Assembly (NCBI GenBank): GCA_963784995.1
Contig: CAWATZ010000004.1
Location: 1-64,000, forward strand
Reading direction: 5' to 3'
Source: CAWATZ01 sp963784995
GTDB lineage: Bacteria > Planctomycetota > Planctomycetia > Gemmatales > Gemmataceae
Length of the DNA stretch: 64,000 nucleotides
Shown in pieces: positions 35,759 to 43,305 of this stretch. Position 1 is the stretch's first letter. Each line of letters opens with the position of its first letter. The notes below the pieces were generated by a model. It made no database searches. It was not told the origin of the DNA and worked only from the letters and a program-made list of their open reading frames with translations. Both the position numbers and the translations under genes were made by a program.

Positions 35759-36757
35759 ATGCTCGATCGCATCCTGTCGTCCCTGGTGGCCCTGAGCCTG
35801 GCTCTGCTGGTCTGGCTGTACGCCCGCAGTCGGGACCAGGAGATCCTGGACAACGTGCCGATCCCGGTACAGGTGTCCCTCGACCCCGGCCAGGCGGAGC
35901 AGGCCAGCCTGGAGATCAGCGGCAGCAGCCAGGTGGTGCTGTCCTTCACCGGTCCGCCCTCGCGCATGCGGGAGCTGCGCAGCATGGTCCAGCGCGGCGA
36001 GTTGCACGTCGATTACGTGCTGACCATTCCCGAAGAACGGCTTCACGAGAGCCGGTATTCTGATACCATTCACATTGTCGCCAGTGACATTCATGCACCG
36101 CCCGGAGTGACGCCGATCATCGTGGAAGGGCGCAATCGCATTCCCGTCACGGTGCATCGGCTGATCGAACGGCCCTTGCCGGTCCACTTCAACTACCTGG
36201 TCGATCAGACGACCGGACCGATCGAGGTGGATCCAGGCACGGTGCTGGTTCGCGGCCCGCAAGAGGTGCTGGACCGGGCGCGGTCGATCCCAACGGTGCC
36301 GTCGCTGCTGCCGGCACGGTCGCCCGGGTCGCTGCCGGGAACGCCGCCGACGGCGCGCGTGTCCCTGGTGCAGGAGCTGGAAGGCCGATCTGTCCAGGTG
36401 ACGCCGAACAAGGTGACCGTTCGGCTGCCGGTCCAGGTCCTCAAGAAGTATGAGTTGCCCGACGTGCCGATCAAGTTCCTCTGCCCGCCCAATTTCCAGT
36501 TGCGGCCGCAGCTTCTGGAAGAGCGTGCGGGCAAGATCAGCCTGATCGTGCAGGGCCCGCAGCAGGACGAACTGCCCAAGGTGATTGCCTACGTGGACCT
36601 GACCCGGGGCCAGTTCACCAGCGGCTTGAACCATGAGCCGCTCCAGGTCCAGTTGCCCCGGGATTTCACGCTGGCTCAGGAACTGCCCCGGCTGGCGTTC
36701 GAGCTGGTGCCGGGCGATTTCGTTCCCAAGGGACTGGGAACGATCCCGAACCCATGA
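35759..36757 (+). CDS. cdaR: YbbR-like regulator of diadenylate cyclase
   Basis: A 332-aa protein with an N-terminal membrane anchor (SSLVALSLALLVWLYARS) followed by extracytoplasmic YbbR repeats, for example VPIPVQVSLDPGQAEQ and VHRLIERPLPVHF. In other bacteria CdaR binds and modulates CdaA. The ATG at 35759 follows GGGAGG. The family assignment is by domain layout and by position directly after cdaA. Confidence 0.85.
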   Translation: MLDRILSSLVALSLALLVWLYARSRDQEILDNVPIPVQVSLDPGQAEQASLEISGSSQVVLSFTGPPSRMRELRSMVQRGELHVDYVLTIPEERLHESRYSDTIHIVASDIHAPPGVTPIIVEGRNRIPVTVHRLIERPLPVHFNYLVDQTTGPIEVDPGTVLVRGPQEVLDRARSIPTVPSLLPARSPGSLPGTPPTARVSLVQELEGRSVQVTPNKVTVRLPVQVLKKYELPDVPIKFLCPPNFQLRPQLLEERAGKISLIVQGPQQDELPKVIAYVDLTRGQFTSGLNHEPLQVQLPRDFTLAQELPRLAFELVPGDFVPKGLGTIPNP

Positions 36758-36793
36758 TGGGACGGATTGTTCGCCCGCGCAAGGTTTTTCACC

Positions 36794-38062
36794 ATGACGG
36801 CCCCCTCCCCGGATCTGTCCGCCTTCTGCCTGGAGCTGGCGCAGCGCAGCCGATCGGCCAGCCGTATCCTGGCGACCGCCCGCACCGCTCTGAAAGATCG
36901 CTGGCTCCGCCTCGCCGCCGACAGCCTGGAGCAGCGCACTCCCGAGGTCCTCGCCGCCAACGAACGCGACCTGAGCGACGCCGCCGGGCTGGCCCCGGCC
37001 CAGGTGGATCGGCTGCGCCTCACTCCCGACCGGATTCGAGCCGCCGCCCGGGGTCTGCGGGAAGTGGCCGAGTTGCCCGATCCGGTGGGACAGATCCGCG
37101 AAAGCCGGGTGCGGCCCAATGGCCTGGAGGTCCACAAGGTCGGCGTGCCCCTCGGCGTGATCCTCTTCATTTACGAATCGCGCCCCAACGTCACCGTCGA
37201 TGCCGCCGCCCTGTGCGTCAAGAGCGGCAACGCCCTCATCCTCCGCGGCGGCCGGGAGGCGCTGCGCTCCAACGTCGCCCTGCACGGCATCCTCCAGGAG
37301 TGCCTGCAGCGCTGCGATTTGCCCGGCGACGCGGTGCAGCTGGTGGCCACCCCCGAACGCCTCGCGGTCGGCCATTTACTGCAACTGAACGAACTGATCG
37401 ACCTGGTGATCCCGCGCGGCGGCGAAAGCCTGATCCGCCGGGTCGCCGCGGAAGCCCGGATGCCGGTGCTGAAGCACTACAAGGGCAACTGCCACGTCTA
37501 CGTGGAAAAGAGCGCCGACCTGGCGCAGGCGGAGCGGATCGTCCTGAACTCCAAGTGCCAGCGGCCGGGGGTGTGCAACGCCGCGGAAAGCGTGCTGATC
37601 GACGCCGGCCTGGCCGAGTCCTTCCTGCCGCGTCTGGGGTTAGCACTCCAGCAGCGTCAGGTGGAAGTTCGCGGCTGTCCGACCACCTGCCGGCTGGTGC
37701 CCGGGGCCCGGGCCGCCACCGAGGAGGATCATGCGGCCGAGTTCCTGGACCTGATCGTTTCCGTCAAGGTCGTGGCCGGGCTGGAGGAGGCGATTGCTCA
37801 CGTCGGGCGCTACGGCTCGGGGCATACCGAGACGATCGTGACCACCGACCTGAACGCCGCCCGGCGGTTCACGACGGCAGTGGATTCGTCGTGTGTGCTG
37901 GTCAACGCGAGCACGCGCTTCAACGACGGCTTTGAGCTGGGCCTGGGCGCGGAAATCGGGATCAGCACGGATAAATTTCATGCACGCGGCCCCTGTGGTC
38001 TGCTAGAATTAACCAGCTATAAATACGTTGTCTACGGTGAAGGACAGGTGCGGGGCGAATGA
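36794..38062 (+). CDS. proA: Glutamate-5-semialdehyde dehydrogenase
   Basis: ProA (gamma-glutamyl phosphate reductase) makes glutamate semialdehyde in proline synthesis. The 422-aa product has VPLGVILFIYESRPNVTVDA, SGNALILRGGREAL, LVIPRGGESLI and the catalytic cysteine in QRPGVCNAAES, and it ends GLLELTSYKYVVYG. The ATG at 36794 is preferred because the family usually starts close to it. It follows cdaR by 36 bp, so proline synthesis is linked to the folP-cdaA-cdaR cluster; proB is not in the window. Confidence 0.95.
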   Translation: MTAPSPDLSAFCLELAQRSRSASRILATARTALKDRWLRLAADSLEQRTPEVLAANERDLSDAAGLAPAQVDRLRLTPDRIRAAARGLREVAELPDPVGQIRESRVRPNGLEVHKVGVPLGVILFIYESRPNVTVDAAALCVKSGNALILRGGREALRSNVALHGILQECLQRCDLPGDAVQLVATPERLAVGHLLQLNELIDLVIPRGGESLIRRVAAEARMPVLKHYKGNCHVYVEKSADLAQAERIVLNSKCQRPGVCNAAESVLIDAGLAESFLPRLGLALQQRQVEVRGCPTTCRLVPGARAATEEDHAAEFLDLIVSVKVVAGLEEAIAHVGRYGSGHTETIVTTDLNAARRFTTAVDSSCVLVNASTRFNDGFELGLGAEIGISTDKFHARGPCGLLELTSYKYVVYGEGQVRGE

Positions 38063-38087
38063 AGCCGACCGCGGCTTGGCGGAATTG

Positions 38088-38139
38088 AAGCCGCTTGCGG
38101 TTTAGCGCATCCAGCGACCCCGCTAAGCCGCAAGCGGCT
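38088..38139. repeat. Palindromic repeat, family R2 (copy 2)
   Basis: AAGCCGCTTGCGGTTTAGCG and its complement CGCTAAGCCGCAAGCGGCT, around an 13-bp spacer, 25 bp after the proA stop. The copy at 4157-4204 has the same arms. Confidence 0.85.
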
Positions 38140-38168
38140 GAGTGACGAAGCAAGCGGATGGACTCCTG

Positions 38169-39740
38169 ATGCACGTGATCATCTTGCTGGCTGTGTTCTT
38201 GCCCCTGCTGCTGGCCGCAGCTTACTTGCTCGGCCGGCACCGCCGGCATCATGCCTACGTTCCCGAGCTGTCCGCCGTCACCCGCCAGCACATCGACCTG
38301 TTCCAGGGCGGCCAGCTGAGCGAGACGGCCGTGGAGTCGGCCAAGGCCCGCTTCCGCGAACTGCTGGAGCGCGGCGACGTGGCGGCCGTCGAGGCCAGCC
38401 TCCGGGCGGGGATGCAGTTCGTCATTCAGGTGCGGGCCCTGGCCGAGCTGGGCACCGATGACGCCGGCCAGATCCTCGAACGCCAGCTGCAGCGCCGGCT
38501 CACGGACGATCAGATCGAGCAATACTGGTACTGGATCGACCTGGCCAACGGTCTGCGCAGCCTGAACCGGTCGCAGAGTTTGCCGCAACTGCTCCGCTGC
38601 GCCGAGTCGGCCACCGACCTGCCTCTGGGGCATTTCTTCGCGGCCGAGACGATCAGCTTTCTCGGCTTTGCCGGCTACCTCCGCCAGAACGACACGCCGC
38701 TGGGCCGGGCCGCCCTGCGGGTCTTTCACCGGGCCCTGGAAGGGCTGCGCTGCGGCGTGCCGCCCATCGTCGTGGCCGAGGCCCGCATCGGCGAGATGGT
38801 CGAGGCGCTGTGGGACCATCGCCAGGGCGAAATCGACCCGCTGATCACCCGGGTGTTCGTCGAAGCGCTCCGAATCCTGCGCCGGGCCCCCCACGCCGAG
38901 AACCTGTTCCAGGGCGAGGCCTCGGAGCTGGAGGCGTTCAACTGGCAAATGTCGCGCCTGGCCGCCCTGGAGCCGGCCCTGGCCGATTATTTGCACGAGG
39001 CCGCGCAGCAATTGTGCCGGCAGCTGGCCAGCGCCTCCAGCAGCGAACAGCGCGACCTGCTGCTGGCCCTGGCCGACTTGCGTGCCGAGGCGGCCCCGGC
39101 CGTGCTGCCGCTGCTGACCCTGCCACGCTACCCCCACAGCGAACTGGCCCTGGAAGTCCTCACCTGGTCCGCCGACTCCCGGGTGGCCCCGTTGCTGCGT
39201 CAGTGGGTGCTGGATCGCGTCTCGATGCTCCGCCGGGCCCAGAAACGCCGCCGCTCGGAATCCCCCTCCAGGCCTTCGGTCCCGCCCGAGGTGCCCTACG
39301 CGGCCATCTTGCGGGCCTTGCGCGGCCATCCTTCCCGGCACACCGAGGCCTTCCTGCTCATGGCCGCCCGCGACTGGGACCCGATCTACCGGGCCGCGGC
39401 CATCAGCAGCCTGGGCTGGTGGGAGCCGCTGCAGCGCACCGAGGTGCAGCTGGTCCTTCAGGATTCGCGCCGCGATCCCAATCCGGAAGTGCGCCAGGCC
39501 GCCCGGGCCGCCCTGGCCCGCCTGGGCGAGCGCCATTCGCTGCAGTGGTTCCGCCAGAACCTCACCAGCGAGGACTCGCAGCGTGTCCGCGAGGCCATTC
39601 ACCTGATCGCTGCCGAAAACCTCACGCTCCTCTGGCCCGACCTCGACCGCCTGGCCGACGCCGACGAACCCGAGGTCGCTCACGACGCCCGCGAAGCTCT
39701 GGAACGGCTGTCCGAGGAGCTGGACCGCCGCCGCCGCTGA
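38169..39740 (+). CDS. Membrane-anchored HEAT-repeat protein
   Basis: A 523-aa protein with an N-terminal hydrophobic anchor (HVIILLAVFLPLLLAAAYLL) and a long helical-repeat body, including AALGAL-type HEAT units near the C-terminus: YRAAAISSLGWWEPLQRTEV, NPEVRQAARAALARLG and VAHDAREALERLS. HEAT scaffolds mediate protein contacts; no catalytic part is seen. The ATG at 38169 is chosen so the anchor begins directly; the frame could start at 38142. The 3' end of the gene was copied twice downstream by the 148-bp tandem repeat. Confidence 0.72.
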   Translation: MHVIILLAVFLPLLLAAAYLLGRHRRHHAYVPELSAVTRQHIDLFQGGQLSETAVESAKARFRELLERGDVAAVEASLRAGMQFVIQVRALAELGTDDAGQILERQLQRRLTDDQIEQYWYWIDLANGLRSLNRSQSLPQLLRCAESATDLPLGHFFAAETISFLGFAGYLRQNDTPLGRAALRVFHRALEGLRCGVPPIVVAEARIGEMVEALWDHRQGEIDPLITRVFVEALRILRRAPHAENLFQGEASELEAFNWQMSRLAALEPALADYLHEAAQQLCRQLASASSSEQRDLLLALADLRAEAAPAVLPLLTLPRYPHSELALEVLTWSADSRVAPLLRQWVLDRVSMLRRAQKRRRSESPSRPSVPPEVPYAAILRALRGHPSRHTEAFLLMAARDWDPIYRAAAISSLGWWEPLQRTEVQLVLQDSRRDPNPEVRQAARAALARLGERHSLQWFRQNLTSEDSQRVREAIHLIAAENLTLLWPDLDRLADADEPEVAHDAREALERLSEELDRRRR

Positions 39741-40036
39741 ACAAATTCAAAACCCAGGGCGCTGCCCTGGGCTATTCTGTTGCGCCCCTTCGGGGCGGAA
39801 GACAACAGCCCCGAAGGGGCGCAACACGATAGCCCAGGGCAGCGCCCTGGGCCGCCTGTCCGAGGAACTGGACCGCCGCCGCCGCTGAACAAATTCAAAA
39901 CCCAGGGCGCTGCCCTGGGCTATCGTGTTGCGCCCCTTCGGGGCGGAAGACAACAGCCCCGAAGGGGCGCAACACGATAGCCCAGGGCAGCGCCCTGGGC
40001 CGCCTGTCCGAGGAACTGGACCGCCGCCGCCGCTGA
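39741..40036. repeat. 148-bp tandem duplication including a gene 3' end
   Basis: The unit contains an R1 palindrome followed by about 35 bp that repeat the last codons of the HEAT-repeat gene (GACCGCCGCCGCCGCTGA). The unit occurs twice after the gene, so that gene terminus is present three times, with stops at 39740, 39888 and 40036, exactly 148 bp apart. Confidence 0.95.
39753..39999. repeat. Two R1 palindromes in tandem
   Basis: Two palindromes at 39753-39851 and 39901-39999, each with CCCAGGGCGCTGCCCTGGGC arms and TTGCGCCCCTTCGGGGC. They form part of the 148-bp duplicated unit. Confidence 0.92.
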
Positions 40037-40089
40037 ATCCTCCCTGTTTTGCTCAAGCTGCGTTCGTTTCCCTGCCGATCAATCCGTAT

Positions 40090-40157
40090 AGCCGCGACGC
40101 AGAGCCGCGCCGCGGAGCGCGACCGATCACGCGCTCCGCGGAGCCGCGTCGCGGCTA
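40090..40157. repeat. Long palindrome before the lipoprotein gene
   Basis: AGCCGCGACGC and GAGCCGCGCCGCGGAGCGCG pair with the right half around ACCGATCA. Arms are nearly exact. Confidence 0.8.
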
Positions 40158-40196
40158 ACCCAGTGGTCCGGATGCGATTTTCCAAAGAGTTGAACC

Positions 40197-40448
40197 ATGC
40201 GAACGATGCTGACACGGGCAGGGTTGATGGGATTGCTGGTGCTGGGAATCGTGCTGGGATGTCACAAACCGATGGTCCAGCAGAAGCCGCCGCCCGACCC
40301 GCTGCTGATCAGCCACAAGCCGGTCGAGGGCAAGGACACGCCGGGAGAGCCAGTACTGGTTCCGCGGGTCGATCCGCAACCACCGCCGCGCCCCCGCCAT
40401 GATCCGGGTGCATCGCCGGCATGGAGCGTTTCCAATCAGCCGAGATAA
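40197..40448 (+). CDS. Small lipoprotein of unknown function
   Basis: An 83-aa product with a signal peptide and lipobox (LLVLGIVLGC, cysteine 22), followed by a Pro-rich tail (PRVDPQPPPRPRHDP). No known domain. The ATG at 40197 is weakly supported by GAGTT upstream. Confidence 0.6.
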   Translation: MRTMLTRAGLMGLLVLGIVLGCHKPMVQQKPPPDPLLISHKPVEGKDTPGEPVLVPRVDPQPPPRPRHDPGASPAWSVSNQPR

Positions 40449-40514
40449 TTCGGACCAGAGAGCGCCTGGTCAGCCCGGAGTTCCGGTTTTCCCTTCGAGC
40501 AAGTGCCCGGAAGC

Positions 40515-40784
40515 CTAGCAGCGGATCACGAAGCCTTTGCCTTCTTCGACAACCAGTTCCATGTCCTCACAGCCGTTGGCCTCCAGCCAGTCCAGGTATT
40601 CCTCGGCTTTGCGCAGCGTCTCCAGGGGGGCGGTCTCAAACACGGGCCGGCCCAGGTCGGCCGCCGGCAAAAGCTGCTGGTGCCGGTGGGTCTTCAGCTG
40701 CTGGCCAACGTCCGGATACTTGCCGGCGGCGCTGCCCGCATGAGAGTTCGATGAATTCGTGGAGTGAAAAGCAAGAGTTTTCAT
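40515..40784 (-). CDS. Small conserved-looking protein of unknown function
   Basis: An 89-aa product with a helix-rich end (ETLRKAEEYLDWLEANGCED, then MELVVEEGKGFVIRC). The frame and codon pattern look real and its last half is regular, but I do not recognise the family. It lies between the lipoprotein gene and the peptide synthetase locus on the opposite strand. Confidence 0.55.
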   Translation of the reverse strand: MKTLAFHSTNSSNSHAGSAAGKYPDVGQQLKTHRHQQLLPAADLGRPVFETAPLETLRKAEEYLDWLEANGCEDMELVVEEGKGFVIRC

Positions 40785-41178
40785 GAGTTGGGGCTTTCGT
40801 TGACCCTGTTTGGTATCCCTGATTCCGAACCTGCTCTCGATTCGGTTCCGCTTGTATCAGAACTGTAAGTCAGCAATTCCCGGAAGTCAAACGCGGGGCG
40901 GCGTTGCGTTCGGTTGTGGGCCAGGCGTGCGGATTGCAACGAGGAAAGCAAGGGAGCGGAGGATTTTTCTATCATTTTTGCCGTTGGTTCGGTCCGGCGG
41001 AATGATACAATGTCTGAGCCGAACATAATCCCGCCCGGCCTTGCCCGGCTGCGGTTCCGACCTCACAAATCGCGGAACGGCAGCAGCAGACCGAAATTCG
41101 CCCGAAAGGCCACCTCCTCACCCGGTAGCCCTTTCGACTGGTTTGAAATTCCTGTTGATCCCCCGGGAGTTTTGTCCA
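40785..41178. other. Leader region of the peptide synthetase locus
   Basis: No gene is recognised. The stretch is less GC-rich than its surroundings around 40960-41020 and contains the promoter candidate below, followed by about 170 bases of untranslated leader. Confidence 0.5.
40984..41011 (+). promoter_or_regulatory. Promoter candidate for the NRPS locus
   Basis: TTGGTT and TACAAT with a 16-bp spacer, preceded by a T-rich tract (TTTTTCTATCATTTTTGCC). It is the only good candidate in the 400 bp before the ligase gene. Confidence 0.45.
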
Positions 41179-43305
41179 ATGCCAAATACCCCCGATCATT
41201 CAGGAGTGAGGACGGTGCGTCCTGGTTTGCGGGACGAAACCACCACCCCCATCCACGCGGGTAAGAGCGACCAGCCTTCCCGCGCCAATCTCAACGAGCT
41301 GATCGCCCCGAGCGATCGGCCCGCGGACGCCGTGGCCCTGGCCGCTCCGGGCCGTCGGCCCCTGACTTACCGGCAGCTGGCCGAGCAGCAAAAGCGGATC
41401 GGGGCCCAGCTGCGACAGCTCGGCCTGGGCCGGCAGGACCGGGTCGCGATCGTGTTGCCCAACGGCCCGGAGATGGCGACCGCCTTCCTGGCGGTGGCCG
41501 GGGCAGCGACGGCAGCCCCACTCAATCCCGCGTACCGGGCCCACGAGTTCGATTTCTACCTCGCCGACCTGGACGCCCGGGCCCTGATCGTGGGTCCGGG
41601 CTCCAGCGCCGCGGCCCGGACCGTGGCCCAGGCCCGCGGCATCGCGATCTTTGAACTGGTGGCCGAGCCGAAAGACGAGGCGGGCCGCTTCGCTCTCCAC
41701 GGCACTGCGGTAGGCCCGGCCAATCCCGACACCCACCCGGCCGGCGGCGAAGACGTGGCCCTGGTCCTGCACACCTCCGGCACCACCTCCCGACCCAAGC
41801 TGGTGCCGCTGACGCATCGGAACCTCTGTCTGTCCGCCCACAACGTCCGGACCACGCTGCGGCTGACTCCGGACGATCGCTGCTTGAACGTGATGCCGCT
41901 GTTCCACGTCCACGGTCTGGTCGCGGCCCTGCTTGCGTCCCTGGCCGCGGAGGCGCAGGTCGTCTGCACGCCGGGGTTCCTGGCGCCTTCTTTCCTGGAC
42001 TGGCTGGAGGCGGAGCGGCCGACGTGGTGGACGGCCGTGCCGACCATGCACCAGGCCATCCTGGAGCGGATAACAAGCACCCAGGGCGTCAGTGCCCAGG
42101 GCTCACGCCCACCCACCCAGGGCTCACGTCCTGGTCTATTGACTGCCGCCCCTTCGGGGCTGGGTTTGAGCCCCGAAGGGGCGGCAGTCAATAGACCAGG
42201 ACGTGAGTCCTGGGCACCTTTGCGGTTGATTCGTTCCGCCTCGGCCGCGTTGCCGCCGCAGGTGCTGCTGGGGCTGGAGGCCGCGTTCGACGTGCCGGTC
42301 CTCGAAGCCTACGGCATGACCGAAGCGGCACACCAGGTCTGTTCCAATCCGCTCCCTCCCGGGCAACGCAAGCCGGGCTCGGTCGGGCCGGCCGCGGGGC
42401 CGGAGGTGGCGATCCTGGGGCCGGCCGGCCAGTTGCTGCCGGCGGGTGAAACCGGCGAGGTCGTCCTGCGGGGGCCCAATCTCCTGGCGGGATACGCCGG
42501 CAATCCCGAGGCCAACGCCGCCGCCTTTCACCAGGGCTGGTTCCGCACCGGCGACCAGGGCTATCTGGACAGCGACGGGTATCTCTACCTGATCGGCCGG
42601 AGCAAGGAGATCATCAACCGCGGCGGCGAGAAGATCGCTCCGCGGGAAGTGGACGAAGCGCTCCTGGCACACCCCGGGGTCGCCCAGGCCGTCACCTTCG
42701 CCATGCCGGACGCGCGCCTGGGAGAAGAGGTGGCCGCCGCCGTGGTGCCGGCTCCTGGCGCGACCCTGACCGAGGCGGAATTGCGCGGCTTCGTTGCCCA
42801 GCGGCTGGCGGAGTTCAAGGTGCCGCGCCGGATCGTCTTCGTGGAGGAGGTCCCCAAAGGTCCGACCGGGAAACCGCAGCGGCTCGGCCTGGCCGGGCAA
42901 CTGGGCCTGAGCAGTGACCGGGCCGAGCAGCCGGGGAGCAGCAAGCCACCCACGCCGGCGACGGAGACCGCCCGGGAGATGCTGCGGATCTGGTCCGAGG
43001 TCCTCCGGCTGGAACAGATCGACCTGGACAGCCATTTCTTTCGCCTGGGCGGCGATTCGATCCTGGCGGCGCAGGTGCTGGCCCGGATACAGCAGCGCTG
43101 GCAGGTGGAACTGCCCTTTCTGGTGTTTTTCGATTCGCCCACGGCGGCCGGGCTTGCCGCCGCGGTGGACACGACCCGGCAAGGCAGGCCGGCTGAAGCG
43201 CAGGCTGGCCTGGATCGCCTGGTGAGCGAGCTGGAGGCCCTTTCGGAAGAGGAAGCGGAACGATTGCTCGCTGAAGAGGAACAGAGCGAAGATGGAATCC
43301 CTTGA
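41179..43305 (+). CDS. Acyl-AMP ligase with C-terminal carrier domain (NRPS starter)
   Basis: A 708-aa protein. Residues 30-560 form an adenylate-forming ligase: LHTSGTTSRPKLVPLTH (P-loop), MPLFHVHGLVAALL, YGMTEAAHQ, GWFRTGDQGYL, IGRSKEIINRGGEKIAPREV and PKGPTGKPQR with the catalytic lysine. Residues 600-680 form a carrier domain with the phosphopantetheine serine in FRLGGDSILAAQVL. It probably activates a carboxylic acid and loads it as the starter unit. A diverged R1 palindrome is translated in frame as about 40 extra residues (around 302-344) between the LERI and LIRSASAALPP segments. The ATG at 41179 follows GGGAG. It overlaps the next gene by 14 bp. Confidence 0.88.
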   Translation: MPNTPDHSGVRTVRPGLRDETTTPIHAGKSDQPSRANLNELIAPSDRPADAVALAAPGRRPLTYRQLAEQQKRIGAQLRQLGLGRQDRVAIVLPNGPEMATAFLAVAGAATAAPLNPAYRAHEFDFYLADLDARALIVGPGSSAAARTVAQARGIAIFELVAEPKDEAGRFALHGTAVGPANPDTHPAGGEDVALVLHTSGTTSRPKLVPLTHRNLCLSAHNVRTTLRLTPDDRCLNVMPLFHVHGLVAALLASLAAEAQVVCTPGFLAPSFLDWLEAERPTWWTAVPTMHQAILERITSTQGVSAQGSRPPTQGSRPGLLTAAPSGLGLSPEGAAVNRPGRESWAPLRLIRSASAALPPQVLLGLEAAFDVPVLEAYGMTEAAHQVCSNPLPPGQRKPGSVGPAAGPEVAILGPAGQLLPAGETGEVVLRGPNLLAGYAGNPEANAAAFHQGWFRTGDQGYLDSDGYLYLIGRSKEIINRGGEKIAPREVDEALLAHPGVAQAVTFAMPDARLGEEVAAAVVPAPGATLTEAELRGFVAQRLAEFKVPRRIVFVEEVPKGPTGKPQRLGLAGQLGLSSDRAEQPGSSKPPTPATETAREMLRIWSEVLRLEQIDLDSHFFRLGGDSILAAQVLARIQQRWQVELPFLVFFDSPTAAGLAAAVDTTRQGRPAEAQAGLDRLVSELEALSEEEAERLLAEEEQSEDGIP
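42080..42215. repeat. Diverged R1-type palindrome inserted in the ligase gene
   Basis: Core arms at 42123-42207: GTCCTGGTCTATTGACTGCC and CGCCCCTTCGGGGCT pair exactly with the right half. The rest contains CCCAGGGC units as in R1. Its length keeps the reading frame open. Confidence 0.9.

Noticed and set aside
39741..40036. Possible CRISPR array
   Set aside because: There are only two 148-bp units, each with a palindrome and a copied gene end, not short repeats with unique spacers.
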